The notes beneath the pieces were generated by a model. That model ran no database searches. It was not told the origin of the DNA and worked only from the letters and a program-made list of their open reading frames with translations. A DNA stretch of 64,000 nt from Sinonovacula constricta (lineage: Eukaryota > Mollusca > Bivalvia > Cardiida > Solecurtidae). Below, one piece after another: positions 1 to 12,465 of the stretch; the stretch's first letter is position 1; each line of letters starts with the position of its first letter. A program made the position numbers and the translations under genes. The DNA lies in contig CM017567.1 in NCBI GenBank assembly GCA_007844125.1, positions 44,235,013-44,299,012 of the forward strand. The letters run 5' to 3'.

Positions 1-2040
1 ACCGCTGTATACATCACTGCCGGAGTGGCTTCCACAGTCTACCGCTGTACACACCATTGTCCGAGTGGCTTACACAGTCTACTGCTGTACACATAACTGT
101 CAGAGCGGCTTCCACAGTTTATCGCTGTACACATCACTGTCAGAGTGGCTTACACACTCTACCGCTGTACACATCACTGTCAGAGCGTCTTCCACAGTTT
201 ATCGCTGTACACATCACTGTCAGAGTGGCTTACACACTCTACCGCTGTACACATCACTGTCAGAATGGCTTACACACTCTACCGCTGTACACATTACTGT
301 CAGAGCGGCTTCCACAGTTTATCGCTGTACACATCACTGACAGAGTGGCTTACACACTCTACCGCTGTACACATCACTGTCAGAGCGACGTCCACAGTTT
401 ATCTCTGTACACATCACTGTCAGAGCGGCTTCCACAGTCTACCGCTGTACACATCACTGTCAGAGTGGCTTCCACAGTCTACCGCTGTACACATCACTGT
501 CAGCGTGGCTTACACACTCTACCGCTGTACACATCACTGTCAGAGCGGCTTCCACAGTTTATCGCTGTACACATCACTGTCAGAGTGGCTTACACACTTT
601 ACCGCTGTACACATCATTGTCAGAGTGGCTTACACACTCTACAACTGTATACATCACTGTCAGAGCGGCTTCCACAGTTTATCGCTGTACACATCACTGT
701 CAGAGTGGCTTACACACTCTACCGCTGTACACATCACTGTCAGAGCGGCTTCCATAGTTTATCGCTGAACACATCACTGTCAGAGCGGCTTCCACAGTCT
801 ACCGCTGTACAAATCACTGTCAGAGTGGCTTACACACTCTACCGCTGTACACATCACTGTCAGAGTGGCTTACACACTCTACTGCTGTACACATCACTGT
901 CAGAGCGGCTTCCACAGTCTTCCGCTGTACACATCACTGTCAGAGTGGCTTCCACAGTTTACCGCTGTACACATCACTATCAGAGAGGCTTCCACAGTCT
1001 ACTGCTGTACACATCACTGTCAGAGTGGCTTACACAGTCTACTGGTGTACACATCACTGTCAGAGTGGTTTCCACAGTCTACCGCTGTACACATCACTGT
1101 CAGAGTGGCTTCCACAGTCTACTGCTGTACACATCACTGTCAGAGTGGCTTCCACAGTCTACTGCTGTACACATCACTGTCAGAGTGGCTTACACACTCT
1201 ACCGCTGTACACATCACTGTCAGAGTGGCTTACACACTCTACTGCTGTACACATCACTGTCAGAGTGGTTTCCACAGTCTACCGCTGTACACATCACTGT
1301 CAGAGTGGTTTACACACTCTACCGCTGTACACATCACTGTCAGAGTGGCTTACACACTCTACTGCTGTACACATCACTGTCAGAGTGGTTTCCACAGTCT
1401 ACCGCTGTACACATCACTGTCAGAGTGGCTTCCACAGTCTACCGCTGTACACATCACTGTCAGAGTGGCTTACACACTCTACCGCTGTACACATCACTGT
1501 CAGAGTGGCTTCCACAGTCTACTGCTGTACACATCACTGTCAGAGTGGCTTACACACTCTACCGCTGTACACATCACTGTCAGAGTGGCTTACACACTCT
1601 ACTGCTGTACACATCACTGTCAGAGTGGTTTCCACAGTCTACCGCTGTACACATCACTGTCAGAGTGGCTTCCACAGTCTACCTCTGTACACATCACTGT
1701 CAGAGTGGCTTCCACAGTCTACCGCTGTACACATCACTGTCAGAGTGGTTTCCACAGTCTACCGCTGTACACATCACTGTCAGAGTGGCTTCCACAGTTC
1801 ACCGCTGTACACATCACAGTCAGAGTGGCTTTCAAAGTCTACCGCAGTATACATCACTGCCGGAGTGGCTTCCACAGTCTACCGCTGTACACACCACTGT
1901 CCGAGTGGCTTACACAGTCTACTGCTGTACACATAACTGTTAGAGTGGCTTCCACAGTCTACCTCTGTACACGTCATTCTCAGAATGGCTTCCACAGTTT
2001 ATCGCTGTACACATCACTATCAGAGTGGCTTACACAGTCT
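1..2040. repeat. Minisatellite array, 40-bp unit (family A, subdomain 1)
   Basis: About 51 head-to-tail copies of a 40-bp unit whose core reads accgctgtacacatcactgt followed by a cagagtggcttacacac- or cagagtggcttccacag-type half. The array runs off the left edge of the window. Because 40 is not a multiple of three and the unit lacks stops, all plus-strand frames stay open for long stretches and give a 40-residue pseudo-repeat over 120 bp. These frames are a by-product of the period, not evidence of genes. Positions 1-110 recur at 1841-1950 with few changes, an offset of exactly 46 units, so a block has been duplicated within the array. Confidence 0.97.
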
Positions 2041-2560
2041 ACTGCCGTACACATCAATATCAGAGTGGCCTACACAGTCTAATCACTTTATACATCACTG
2101 TCAGAGTGGCTTACACAGTCTACTGCCGTACACATCAATATCAGATTGGCCTACACAGTCTAATCACTTTATACATCACTGTCAGAGTGGCTTACACAGT
2201 CTACTTCCGTACACATCAATATCAGAGTGGCCTACACAGTCTAATCACTTTACACATCACTGTCAGAGTGGCTTACAAAGTCTACTGCCGTACACATCAA
2301 TATCAGCGTGGCCTACACAGTCTAATCACTTTACACATCACTGTCAGAGTGGCTTACACAGTCTGACCTTTTAAACATCACTGTCAGAGTGGCCTACACA
2401 GTCTGACCTTTCTAAATAACACTGCCAGAGTGGCTTACACAGTCTAACCTTTTTAAACATCACTGCCAGAGTGGCTTACACGGTCTACCGCTGTAGACAT
2501 TACTGCCAGAGTGGCTTACACAGTCTAACCTTTTTAAACATCACTGTCAGAGTGGCTTAC
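2041..2560. repeat. Family A, dimeric subdomain (about 81-bp pairs)
   Basis: Units alternate between a form with tactgccgtacacatcaata and a form with tctaatcactttatacatca, making a higher-order dimer of roughly 81 bp repeated about four times up to about 2360. A poorer stretch follows with taaccttttaaacatcac-type units. This is a locally amplified pair within the 40/41-bp family. No coding content is seen. Confidence 0.9.
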
Positions 2561-3950
2561 ACAGTCTACCTCTGTACACATCACTGTCCGAGTGGCTTCC
2601 ACAGTCTAGCGCTGTACACATCACTGTCAGAGTGGCTTCCACAGTCTACCTCAGTACACATCATGGTCAGAGTGGCTTCCACAGTCTACCTCTGTACACA
2701 TCACTGTCAGAGTGGCTTCCACAGTCTACCGCTGTACACATCACTGTCAGAGTGGCTTCCACAGTCTACCTCAGTAGACATCACGGTCAGAGTGGCTTCC
2801 ACAGTCTACCTCAGTACACATCACGGTCAGAGTGGCTTCCACAGTCTAGCGCTGTACACATCACTGTCAGAGTGGCTTCCACAGTCTAGCGCTGTACACA
2901 TCACTGTCAGCGTGGCTTCCACAGTCTAGCGCTGTACACATCACTGTCAGAATGGCTTATACACTCTACCGCTGTACACATCACTGTCAGAGCGGCTTCC
3001 ACAGTCTAGCGCTGTACACATCACTGTCAGAGTGGCTTATACACTCTAGCGCTGTACACATCACTGTCAGAATGGCTTATACACTCTACCGCTGTACACA
3101 TCACTGTCAGAGTGGCTTCCACAGTCTAGCGCTGTACACATCACTGTCAGAGTGGCTTCCACAGTCTAGCGCTGTACACATCACCGTCAGAGTGGCTTAC
3201 ACAGTCTACCGCTGTACACATCACTGTCAGAGTGGCTTCCACAGTCTAGCGCTGTACACATCACTGTCAGAGTGGCTTCCACAGTCTACCGCTGTACACA
3301 TCACTGTCAGAGTGGCTTCCACAGTCTAGCGCTGTACACATCACTGTCAGAATGGCTAATACACTCTAGCGCTGTACACATCACTGTCAGAATGGCTTAT
3401 ACACTCTACCGCTGTACACATCACTGTCAGAGTGGCTTCCACAGTCTAGCGCTGTACACATCACTGTCAGAGTGGCTTCCACAGTCTAGCGCTGTACACA
3501 TCACTGTCAGAGTGGCTTACACAGTCTACCGCTGTACACATCACTGTCAGAGTGGTTTCCACAGTCTAGCGCTGTACACATCACTGTCAGAGTGGCTTCC
3601 ACAGTCTAACCTCTGTACACATCACTGTCAGAGTGGCTTCCACAGTCTTCCGCTGTACACATCACTGTCAGAGTGGCTTACACAGTCTAACCTCTGTACA
3701 CATCACTGTCAGAGTGGCTTCCACAGTCTAGCGCTGTACACATCACTGTCAGAGTGGCTTCCACAGTCTAGCGCTGTACACATCACTGTCAGTGTGGCTT
3801 ACACAGTCTACCGCTGTACACATCACTGTCAGAGTGGCTTCCACAGTCTAGCGCTGTACACATCACTGTCAGAGTGGCTTCCACTGTCTAACCGTTGTAC
3901 ACATCACTGTCAGAGTGGCTTACAAAGTCTTACCGCTTTACACATCACTG
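2561..3950. repeat. Family A, 40-bp subdomain with 'agcgctgtacac' variants
   Basis: Return of the regular 40-bp unit, now mostly with gcgctgtacacatcactgtc and cttccacagtcta halves. At about 3600-3620 some units gain one base (gtctaacc in place of gtctacc), the first 41-bp units, and from about 3890 the 41-bp form takes over. This places the 40 to 41-bp transition directly in the sequence. Confidence 0.93.
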
Positions 3951-6440
3951 TCAAAGTGACCTCCACTGTCTCTGCATATAACTGTCAAAGTGACCTCGAA
4001 ATTCTAAACCTGCTACACATCTCTGCTAAAATGAACTTTACTCTTTAACCTCTGTGCTCACCAATGTCCAAGTGACCTCCAATATTTTACCGATGTAGAT
4101 ATAACTGTTAAAATGACCTACACGGTCCAACCGCTCTAAACATCAAGTCAAAGCGGCATTCATTGTCTAATCACACTATCCATCAAGGTCAAAGCGGTCT
4201 TTGTTATCTAACCCCTCTGCACATCAACTCTAAAGCGGCATTCACTGTCTTGCCGCTCTGCAAAGCACTGTCAAAGCGACCTTCAATTTTTAACCGCTCT
4301 ACATAACACTGTCAAAGTGGCCTCCACTTTCGAACTGATATACACATCACAGTCAATGTGACCTCCGCTGTCAAAACGCTATACATCTCACTGTCAAGGT
4401 GACCTCAACTGTCTAACTGCTATACATATCACTGTCAAAGTGACACCCACTGTCTAACTGCTATACATATCACTGTCAAAGTGACCTCCACTCTCTACTT
4501 GCTATACATATCACTGTCAAAGTGACACCCATTGTCTAACTGCTATACAAATCACTGTGGAAGTGACCTTCACTATCTAACCGTTCTACACATCAATGTC
4601 AAAGCGGCATTCACTGTCTAACCTCTGTACACAACAATATCATAGCTGTCTTTGCTGTCTTACGGCTTTGCACATCAGTTCCAAAGCGGCCATCACTGTC
4701 TAATCGCTCTAGATATCACTGTAAAATGGGCCTCGTCTTTCTAACCACTCTACACATCAATATCAAAGTGTCCTCCGCTGTCTAACTGCTATACATATCA
4801 CTGTCAAAGTGTCCTCCACTGTCTAACTGCTATACATATCACTGTCAAAGTACCTCCGCTGTCTAACTGCTATACATATCACTGTCAAAGTACCTCCGCT
4901 GTCTCACTGCTATGCGTATCACTATCAAAGTGTCCTCCGCTGTCTAACTGCTATACATATCATTATCAAAGTGACCTCCACTGTCTAACTGCTATACATA
5001 TCACTATCAAAGTGACCTCCGCTGTCTAACTGCTATACATATCACTGTCAAAGTGACCTCCACTGTCTCTCTGCTATACATATCACTGTCAAAGTGACCT
5101 CCACTGTCAAACTGCTGTACATATCACTGTCAAAGTGACCTCCACTGTCTACCTGCTATACATGTCACTGTCAAAGTGACCTCCACTGTCTAACTGCTGT
5201 ACATATCACTGTCAAAGTGACCTCCACTGTCTAACTGCTGTACATATCACTGTCAAAGTGACCTCCACTGTCTACCTGCTATACATGTCACTGTCAAAGT
5301 GACCTCCACTGTCTAACTGCTGTACATATCACTGTCAAAGTGACCTCCACTGTCTAACTGCTGTACATATCACTGTCAAAGTGACCGCCACTCTCTACTT
5401 GCTAAACATATCACTGTCAAAGTGTCCTCCGCTGTCAAACTGCTATACATATCACTGTGGAAGTGACCTTCACTATCTAACCGTTCTACACATCAATGTC
5501 AAAGCGGCATTCACTGTCTAACCTCTGTACACAACAATATCATAGCTGTCTTTGCTGTCTTACGGCTTTGCACATCAGTTCCAAAGCGGCCATCACTGTC
5601 TAATCGCTCTAGATATCACTGTAAAATGGGCCTCGTCTTTCTAATCACTCTACACATCAATATCAAAGTGTCCTCCGCTGTCTAACTGCTATACATATTA
5701 CTGTCAAAGTGACCTCCGCTGTCTCACTGCTATACATATCACTGTCAAAGTGTCCTCCACTGTCTAACTGCTATACATATCACTGTCAAACTACCTCCGC
5801 TGTCTCACTGCTATACATAACACTATCAAAGTGTACTCCGCTGTCTAACTGCTATACATATCATTATCAAAGTGACCTCCAATGTCTAACTGCTATACAT
5901 ATCACTGTCAAAGTACCTCCGCTGTCTCACTGCTATACATATCACTATCAAAGTGTACTCCGCTGTCTAACTGCTATACATATCACTGTCAAAGTGACAT
6001 CCGCTGTCTAACTGCTGTACATATCACTGTCAAAGTACCTCCGCTGTCTCACTGCTATACATATCACTATCAAAGTGTCCTCCGCTGTCTAACTACTGTA
6101 CATATCACTGTCAAAGTGACCTTTACTGTCTACCTGCTATACATGTCACTGTCAAAGTGACCTCCACTGTCTAACTGCTGTACATATCACTGTCAAAGTG
6201 ACCTCCACTGTCTAACTGCTGTACATATCACTGTCAAAGTGACCTCCACTGTCTAACTGCTGTACATATCACTGTCAAAATGACCTCCACTGTCTACCTG
6301 TTATACATGTCACTGTCAAAGTGACCTCCGCTGTCAAACTGCTATACATATCACTGTCAAAGTGACCTCCGCTGTCTAACTGCTATACATATCACTGTCA
6401 AAGTGAACGCCACTGTCTACCTGCTATAAAATCACTGTCA
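3951..6440. repeat. Family A, 41-bp subdomain ('ctgctatacatatcactg')
   Basis: About 60 copies of a 41-bp unit containing ctgctatacatatcactgtc followed by aaagtgacctccactgtcta. It is more divergent than the first 4 kb, especially 3951-4380. A block of about 250 bp at 4550-4800 recurs at 5450-5700 with an offset of exactly 900 bp and only two differences noticed. It includes rare variant units (for example tacggctttgcacatcagtt), so this is a block duplication rather than convergent variation. Plus-strand open frames here (for example 5709-6011) are repeat translations. Confidence 0.94.
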
Positions 6441-8720
6441 AAGTGACCTTCGCCCTTTAACAAAGTGTCCGCTACTGTCTTACTGCTCTTCACGTCAATG
6501 TCAAAGTGACCTCTACTGTCTTACTGCTCTACACATCAATGACAAAGTATCCGCTACTGTCTAACTGCTCTTCACATCAATGTCAAAGTGACCTCTACTG
6601 TCTAACTGCTCTACACATCAATGACAAAGTGTCCGCTACTGTCTAACTGCTCTACACATCAATGTCAGAGTGGCCTCTACTGTCTTACTGCTCTTCACAT
6701 CAATGTCAAAGTGACCTCTACTGTCTAACTGCTCTTCACATCAATGTCAAAGTGACCTCTACTGTCTAACTGCTCTTCACATCAATGTCAAAGTGACCTC
6801 TACTGTCTAACTGCTCTACACATCAATGACAAAGTGTCCTCTACTGTCTAACTGCTCTACACATCAATGACAAAGTGGCCTCTACTGTCTAAATGCTCTA
6901 CACATCAATGTCAAAGAGACCTCTACTGTCTAACTGCTCTACACATCAATGACAAAGTGTCCGCTACTGTCTAACTGCTCTACACATCAATGTCAAATTG
7001 ACCTCTACTGTCTAACTGCTCTACACATCAATGTCAAAGTGGCCTCTACTGTCTAAATGCTCTACACATCAATGTCAAAGTGGCCTCTACTGTCTAACTG
7101 CTCTACACATCAATGTCAGAGTGGCCTCTACTGTCTAAATGCTCTAAACATCAATGACAAAGTGGCCTCTACTGACTAAATGCTCTACACATCACTGTCA
7201 GAGTGGCCTCTACTGTCTAAATGCTCTACACATCAATGTGAAAGTGTCCGCTACTGTCTTACTGCTATTCACGTCAATGTCAAAGTGGCCTCTACTGTCT
7301 AAATGCTCTACACATCAATGACAAAGTGGCCTCTACTGTCTAAATGCTCTACACATCAATGACAAAGTGGCCTCTACTGTCTAAATGCTCTACACATCAA
7401 TGACAAAGTGGCCTCTACTGTCTAAATGATGTACACATCAATGTCAGAGTGGCCTCTACTGTCTAAATGCTCTACACATCAATGACAGAGTGGCCTCTAC
7501 TGTCTAAATGCTCTATACATAAATGACAAAGTGGCCTCTACTGTCTAAATGCTCTACACATCAATGTCAGAGTGGCCTCTACTGTCTTACTGCTCTACAC
7601 ATCAATGTCAGAGTGGCCTCTACTGTCTTGCTGCTCTTTACATCAATGTCAGAGTGGCCTCTACTGTCTTACTGCTCTACACATCAATGTCAGAGTGGCC
7701 TCTACTGTCTTACTGCTCTACACATCAATGTTAAAGTGGCCTCTACTGTCTAAATGCTCTACACATCAATGACAAAGTGGCCTCTACTGTCTAAATGCTC
7801 TTCACATCAATGTCAAAGTGGCCTCTACTGTCTAAATACTCTACACATCAATGTCAGAGTGGCCTCTACTGTCTTACTGCTCTACACATCAATGTCAGAG
7901 TGGCCTCTACTGTCTTACTGCTCTACACATCAATGTCAGAGTGGCCTCTACTGTCTTACTGCTCTACACATCAATGTCAGAGTGGCCTCTACTGTCTTAC
8001 TGCTCTACACAAAAATGTCAAAGTGGCCTCTACTGTATAAATGCTCTACACATCAATGTCAAAGTGGCCTCTACTGTCTAAATGCTCTACACATCAATGT
8101 CAGCGTGGCCTCTACTGTCTTACTGCTCTACACATCAATGTCAAAGTGGCCTCTACTGTCTTACTGCTCTACACATCAATGTCAGAGTGGCCTCTACTGT
8201 CTTACTGCTCTACACATCAATGTCAGAGTGGCCTCTACTGTCTTACTGCTCTACACAAAAATGTCAAAGTGGCCTCTACTGTATAAATGCTCTACACATC
8301 AATGTCAAAGTGGCCTCTACTGTCTAAATGCTCTACACATCAATGTCAGAGTGGCCTCTACTGTCTTACTGCTCTACACATCAATGTCAAAGTGGCCTCT
8401 ACTGTCTTACTGCTCTACACATCAATGTCAAAGTGGCCTCTACTATCTAACTGCTCTACACATCAATGTCAGAGTGGCCTCTACTGTCTAACTGCTCTAC
8501 ACATCAATGACAAAGTGGCCTCTACTGTCTAACTGCTCTTCACATCAATGTCAAAGTGACCTCTACTATCTAACTGCTCTTCACATCAATGACAAAGTGT
8601 CCGCTACTGTCTTACTGCTCTTCACGTCAATGTTAAAGTGGCCTCTACTGTCTAAATGCTCTACACATCACTGTCAATGTGACCTTTACTGTCTAGCCTC
8701 GCTATACGTACATTCCTGTT
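6441..8720. repeat. Family A, 41-bp subdomain ('aatgctctacacatcaatg')
   Basis: About 55 copies of a 41-bp unit with gctctacacatcaatgtc and aaagtggcctctactgtcta. Homogenisation is strongest at 7500-8500. A marker block with a cacaaaaatgtc variant and an actgtataaatgctc variant occurs near 8010-8050 and again 246 bp (six units) downstream. Stop-free stretches such as 7754-8491 come from units reading tctta instead of tctaa and do not indicate a gene. Confidence 0.95.
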
Positions 8721-9690
8721 AAAGTTTCCTCAATTGTCTTACCACTTTACACATCACAATCAAAGTGGTCTTCACTGTCTAACCGCTCTAATCATCAGCG
8801 CAAAATCACACCCACTTTCTAACCGCTCTACATATCAATGAGCCTCTATTTATTAACGACTGTATTTATCACTGTCAACGTTACCTCCGCTGTCTAACTG
8901 CTATGCACATTACTGTGACCTTTTTTGTCTAACCACTATACACATCAATGTCAAAGCGGCCTTCACTGCCTAACCGCTCGGCACATCACTAGTAAATGGG
9001 CCTCTTCTTTCTAACCGCTCTACATATTACAGTCAAAGTGGCCTCCACTGTCTAACTGCTATACCCATCACGGTCAATGTGACTTCCGCTGTTTAATTGC
9101 TATACACATCCCTTACAAATTGACAATCACAGTCTAAATTCTGTACATATCTTTGTGAAAGTGACATTCACTGTCCAACCGCTTTATACATCAATATCAA
9201 AGTGGCCTTCATTGTTTAACCGGTCTTTACATCAAAATGGCAAAGCGGCATTCACTAACTGCTCTGCACATCAACACTAAAGCGACCTTTACTGTCTAAC
9301 CGCTAAACATACCACTGTCCAATGAGCCTCGCCTTTCTTACCGCTCTACACATCAATTTCAAAGTGGCATCCGCTGTCTAACTGCTAAACATATTACTGT
9401 CAAAGTACCTCCGCTGTCACACTGCTATACATATCACTGTCAAAGTGTACTCCGCTGTCTCACTGCTATACATATCACTGTCAAAGTGACCTCCGTTGTC
9501 TAACTTCTATACATATCACTGTCAAAGTGACCTCCGTTGTCTAACTGTTATACATATCACTGTCAAAGTGACCTCCGTTGTCTAACTTCTATACATATCA
9601 CTGTCAAAGTGACCTCCGCTGTCTAACTGCTAAACAAATCACTGCTAAAGTGGCGTCCACAGTCTAAACACTCTATGTAATAATGTCACT
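8721..9690. repeat. Family A, degenerate right edge
   Basis: The same 41-bp family with heavy substitution and small indels between 8721 and 9350, then a short better-conserved run (9350-9650) with tctatacatatcactgtc units. The last recognisable unit ends near 9680, where the sequence changes to non-repetitive DNA. Decay at the edge with a homogenised centre is typical of tandem arrays maintained by unequal exchange. Confidence 0.85.
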
Positions 9691-10780
9691 GTCCCTGACC
9701 CAGGAGCTTGGCGATTATGTCGGTGTAATAGACTTATTTATCGTTTTGTAAATTTACATATATGGTATAGAAAATATTGTGCAATTTGATGACGGTACTA
9801 AGCTGACATTTGTTTGCACTTTCTTATAAGATAATTCGGAACTTGCTAATTCTCCAGGAATCTTAGACTCGATTTCGGACAGATACCTCTCTTTGTAAGC
9901 GTGCTTCTTGCCACGTACTCAATGTACGTGTTTCAAGAATGGGCCTTCTCTGCACTCATGTCAAGGATGCTTCAAGAATGCCTATCTTGTTCTTGATATT
10001 CTGTATCTGCCTATCAGTAGATAAGTCGTTCTTTGTTTTCAAGTGTAGGTCTAGTACACTCGCGCAGTGAAATAATACAAATATTTCCCCATTTGTCAAG
10101 AGCCCGGATGATAGTCCTATTTTCCGTTTGTGTGATAACCTGGAACTAGCACATGTCATCAAATGTGTGTTGGTCCTACGGTCATACATTTTGTTAATTG
10201 TACATGTTTTGCAAATCCATTTATTCAGTTTTCCCCATCAATTAATCTTTTATTTTACCCGGTTATCCCGGTTATTTATTCATCCGTTTATATATATATA
10301 TATAAATTATTGCATCTATTTATCTACTAAATGATCATTTTATCGTTACATCACAATATCAAATGCATCTATACGTCATTCATTTATCCACCTGTTTATC
10401 CCTCTTTTTATCCACCTGTTTTCCATCTATTTATCCTTCTTTTTATCTGTCTGTCCACCTGTTTATGTATTAATCAATGTATACATCTGTTTATTTAAAT
10501 ATATGTTTTTATTAATTAATTGATACATTTACTTTTCTATCAATATATCTTCAATTTATCAATCTATTTGTGATTAAATTTATTCCTCATATTGTCAGTC
10601 AATTATCCATCTATTATTCCATCAGTTTATACAATATCATCAATGTATCGGACTATATGTCGTCCGTGTATCTATCGATTTTTAAAAAAAAAATATCCAT
10701 CATTTATTCATGTAATGCAACGTACTTTGTCAGGCTTAGTCAGAATTAGTCTGTTAAAGAGGATTAAAGAAGTATAGGTT
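9691..10780. other. AT-rich spacer with pyrimidine-rich degenerate simple repeats
   Basis: No gene is supported. From about 10200 to 10690 the sequence is a loose series of tttatc, catctg and tttatccacctg words (degenerate tetra- to hexamer repeats) with short runs of ta and of a. The short open frames here (up to 77 codons) match no family I know and have biased, low-complexity composition. Confidence 0.6.
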
Positions 10781-11334
10781 CGATTTGTATAAATTTCGAG
10801 ATATAGTTTCTTGGGATAGGCTCAAAGCTTTAAGGTTTCAGGTATTGTTACTTAAGATACATGTACGATAGGCACCGGGGTTAAAGTATCGAGATATTTG
10901 TTAGTTAAAATGAGATATTTTACTTAAGATATGGTAGGCTCAGTGGTAACAGTTGCAAAATATTGTTGATAGGAATATTGGGATGGACTCGGAGATAAAG
11001 GTTTCGAGAATTTGCTACTTAACATGGAGCAGAGAAAATTTTGGTGGGGTGGTATGAATCAAGATCCTAAATAATACTTTATGTTTCGATGTATTGTTAC
11101 TTAAGATAGGAAAGGTTTAGGGATTAAAGTTTTGAGATTTTTATACTTAAGCTGGAATATGTTCGGTAGTTAAAGTTACGAGAATTTGCTACTTCAGATG
11201 AGATTGAAGCGGGGTTCAGAAATTCGAAAATGTGCGACTTAAGATAAAATAGGTTCGGGAGTTAACGTTTCGAGAATTTACTGTTTAAGATGGAATACGT
11301 TCGGGGGTTGACGTTCCGAGAATTTGCTTCTTAA
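10781..11334. repeat. Minisatellite family B (about 46 bp), degenerate left edge
   Basis: Imperfect copies of a unit with the words ttaagatgggata, ggttcgg, gttaaagttt and gagaatttgctac, separated by variable numbers of bases. Similarity rises progressively towards 11335, where the homogenised core begins. Confidence 0.85.
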
Positions 11335-12465
11335 GATGGGATATGATCGGTAGTTAAAGTTCCGAGAATTTGCTACTTAAGATGGGATATGTTCAGTAGT
11401 TAAAGTTCCGAGAATTTGCTACTTAAGATGGGATATGTTCGGTAGTTAAAGTTCCGAGAATTTGCTACTTAAGATGGGTTATGTTCGGTAGTTAAAGTTC
11501 CGAGAATTTGCTTCTTAAGATGGGTTATGTTCGGTAGTTAAAGTTCCGAGAATTTGCTTCTTAAGATGGGATATGTTCGGTAGTTAAAGTTCCGAGAATT
11601 TGCTACTAAAGATGGGATATGTTCGGTAGTTAAAGTTCCGAGAATTTGCTACTAAAGATGGGATATGATCGGAAGTTAAAGTTCCGAGAATTTGCTACTT
11701 AAGATGGGTTATGTTCGGTAGTTAAAGTTCCGAGAATTTGCTTCTTAAGATGGGATATGTTCGGTAGTTAAAGTTCCGAGAATTTGCTACTTAAGATGGA
11801 ATATGTTCGGTAGTTAAAGTTCCGAGAATTTGCTACTTAAGATGGGATATGTTCGGTAGTTAAAGTTCCGAGAATTTGCTACTTAAGATGGGATATGTTC
11901 GGTAGTTAAAGTTCCGAGAATTTGCTACTAAAGATGGGATATGATCGGTAGTTAAAGTTCCGATAATTTGCTACTTAATATGGGATATGTTCGGTAGTTA
12001 AAGTTCCGAGAATTTGTTACTAAAGATGGGATATGTTCGGTAGTTAAAGTTCCGAGAATTTGCTACTTAAGATGGGATATGTTCGGTAGTTAAAGTTCCG
12101 AGAATTTGCTACTTAAGATGGGATATGTTCGGTAGTTAAAGTTCCGAGAATTTGCTACATAAGATGGGATATGTTCGGTAGTTAAAGTTCCGAGAATTTG
12201 CTACTTAAGATGGGATATGTTCGGTAGTTAAAGTTCCGAGAATTTGCTTCTTAAGATGGGATATGTTCGGTAGTTAAAGTTCCGAGAATTTGCTACTTAA
12301 GATGGGATATGTTCGGTAGTTAAAGTTCCGAGAATTTGCTACTTAAGATGGGATATGTTCGGTAGTTAAAGTTCATATGTTCGGTAGTTAAAGTTCCGAG
12401 AATTTGCTACTTAAGATGGGATATGTTCGGTAGTTAAAGTTCCGAGAATTTGCTACTTAAGATGG
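11335..12465. repeat. Family B homogenised core, 46-bp unit
   Basis: About 24 nearly identical 46-bp copies beginning gatgggatatgttcggtagt and continuing taaagttccgagaatttgct then acttaa. Most copies differ by one or two bases (for example gctact/gcttct, ttaag/taaag). One copy is broken: at 12374/12375 the unit jumps from ggtagttaaagttc straight to atatgttcgg, losing 24 bp. Confidence 0.96.

Noticed and set aside
57..4048. Long plus-strand open frames (up to 628 codons) in the 40-bp array
   Set aside because: The 40-bp period is not divisible by three, so one unit is translated in all three frames in turn, and several overlapping frames are open at once. This is expected of a stop-free unit, not of a gene.
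1..9690. CRISPR-like direct repeats of 40-41 bp
   Set aside because: There are no unique spacers between copies; units are contiguous and variable along their whole length, and no cas genes are present.
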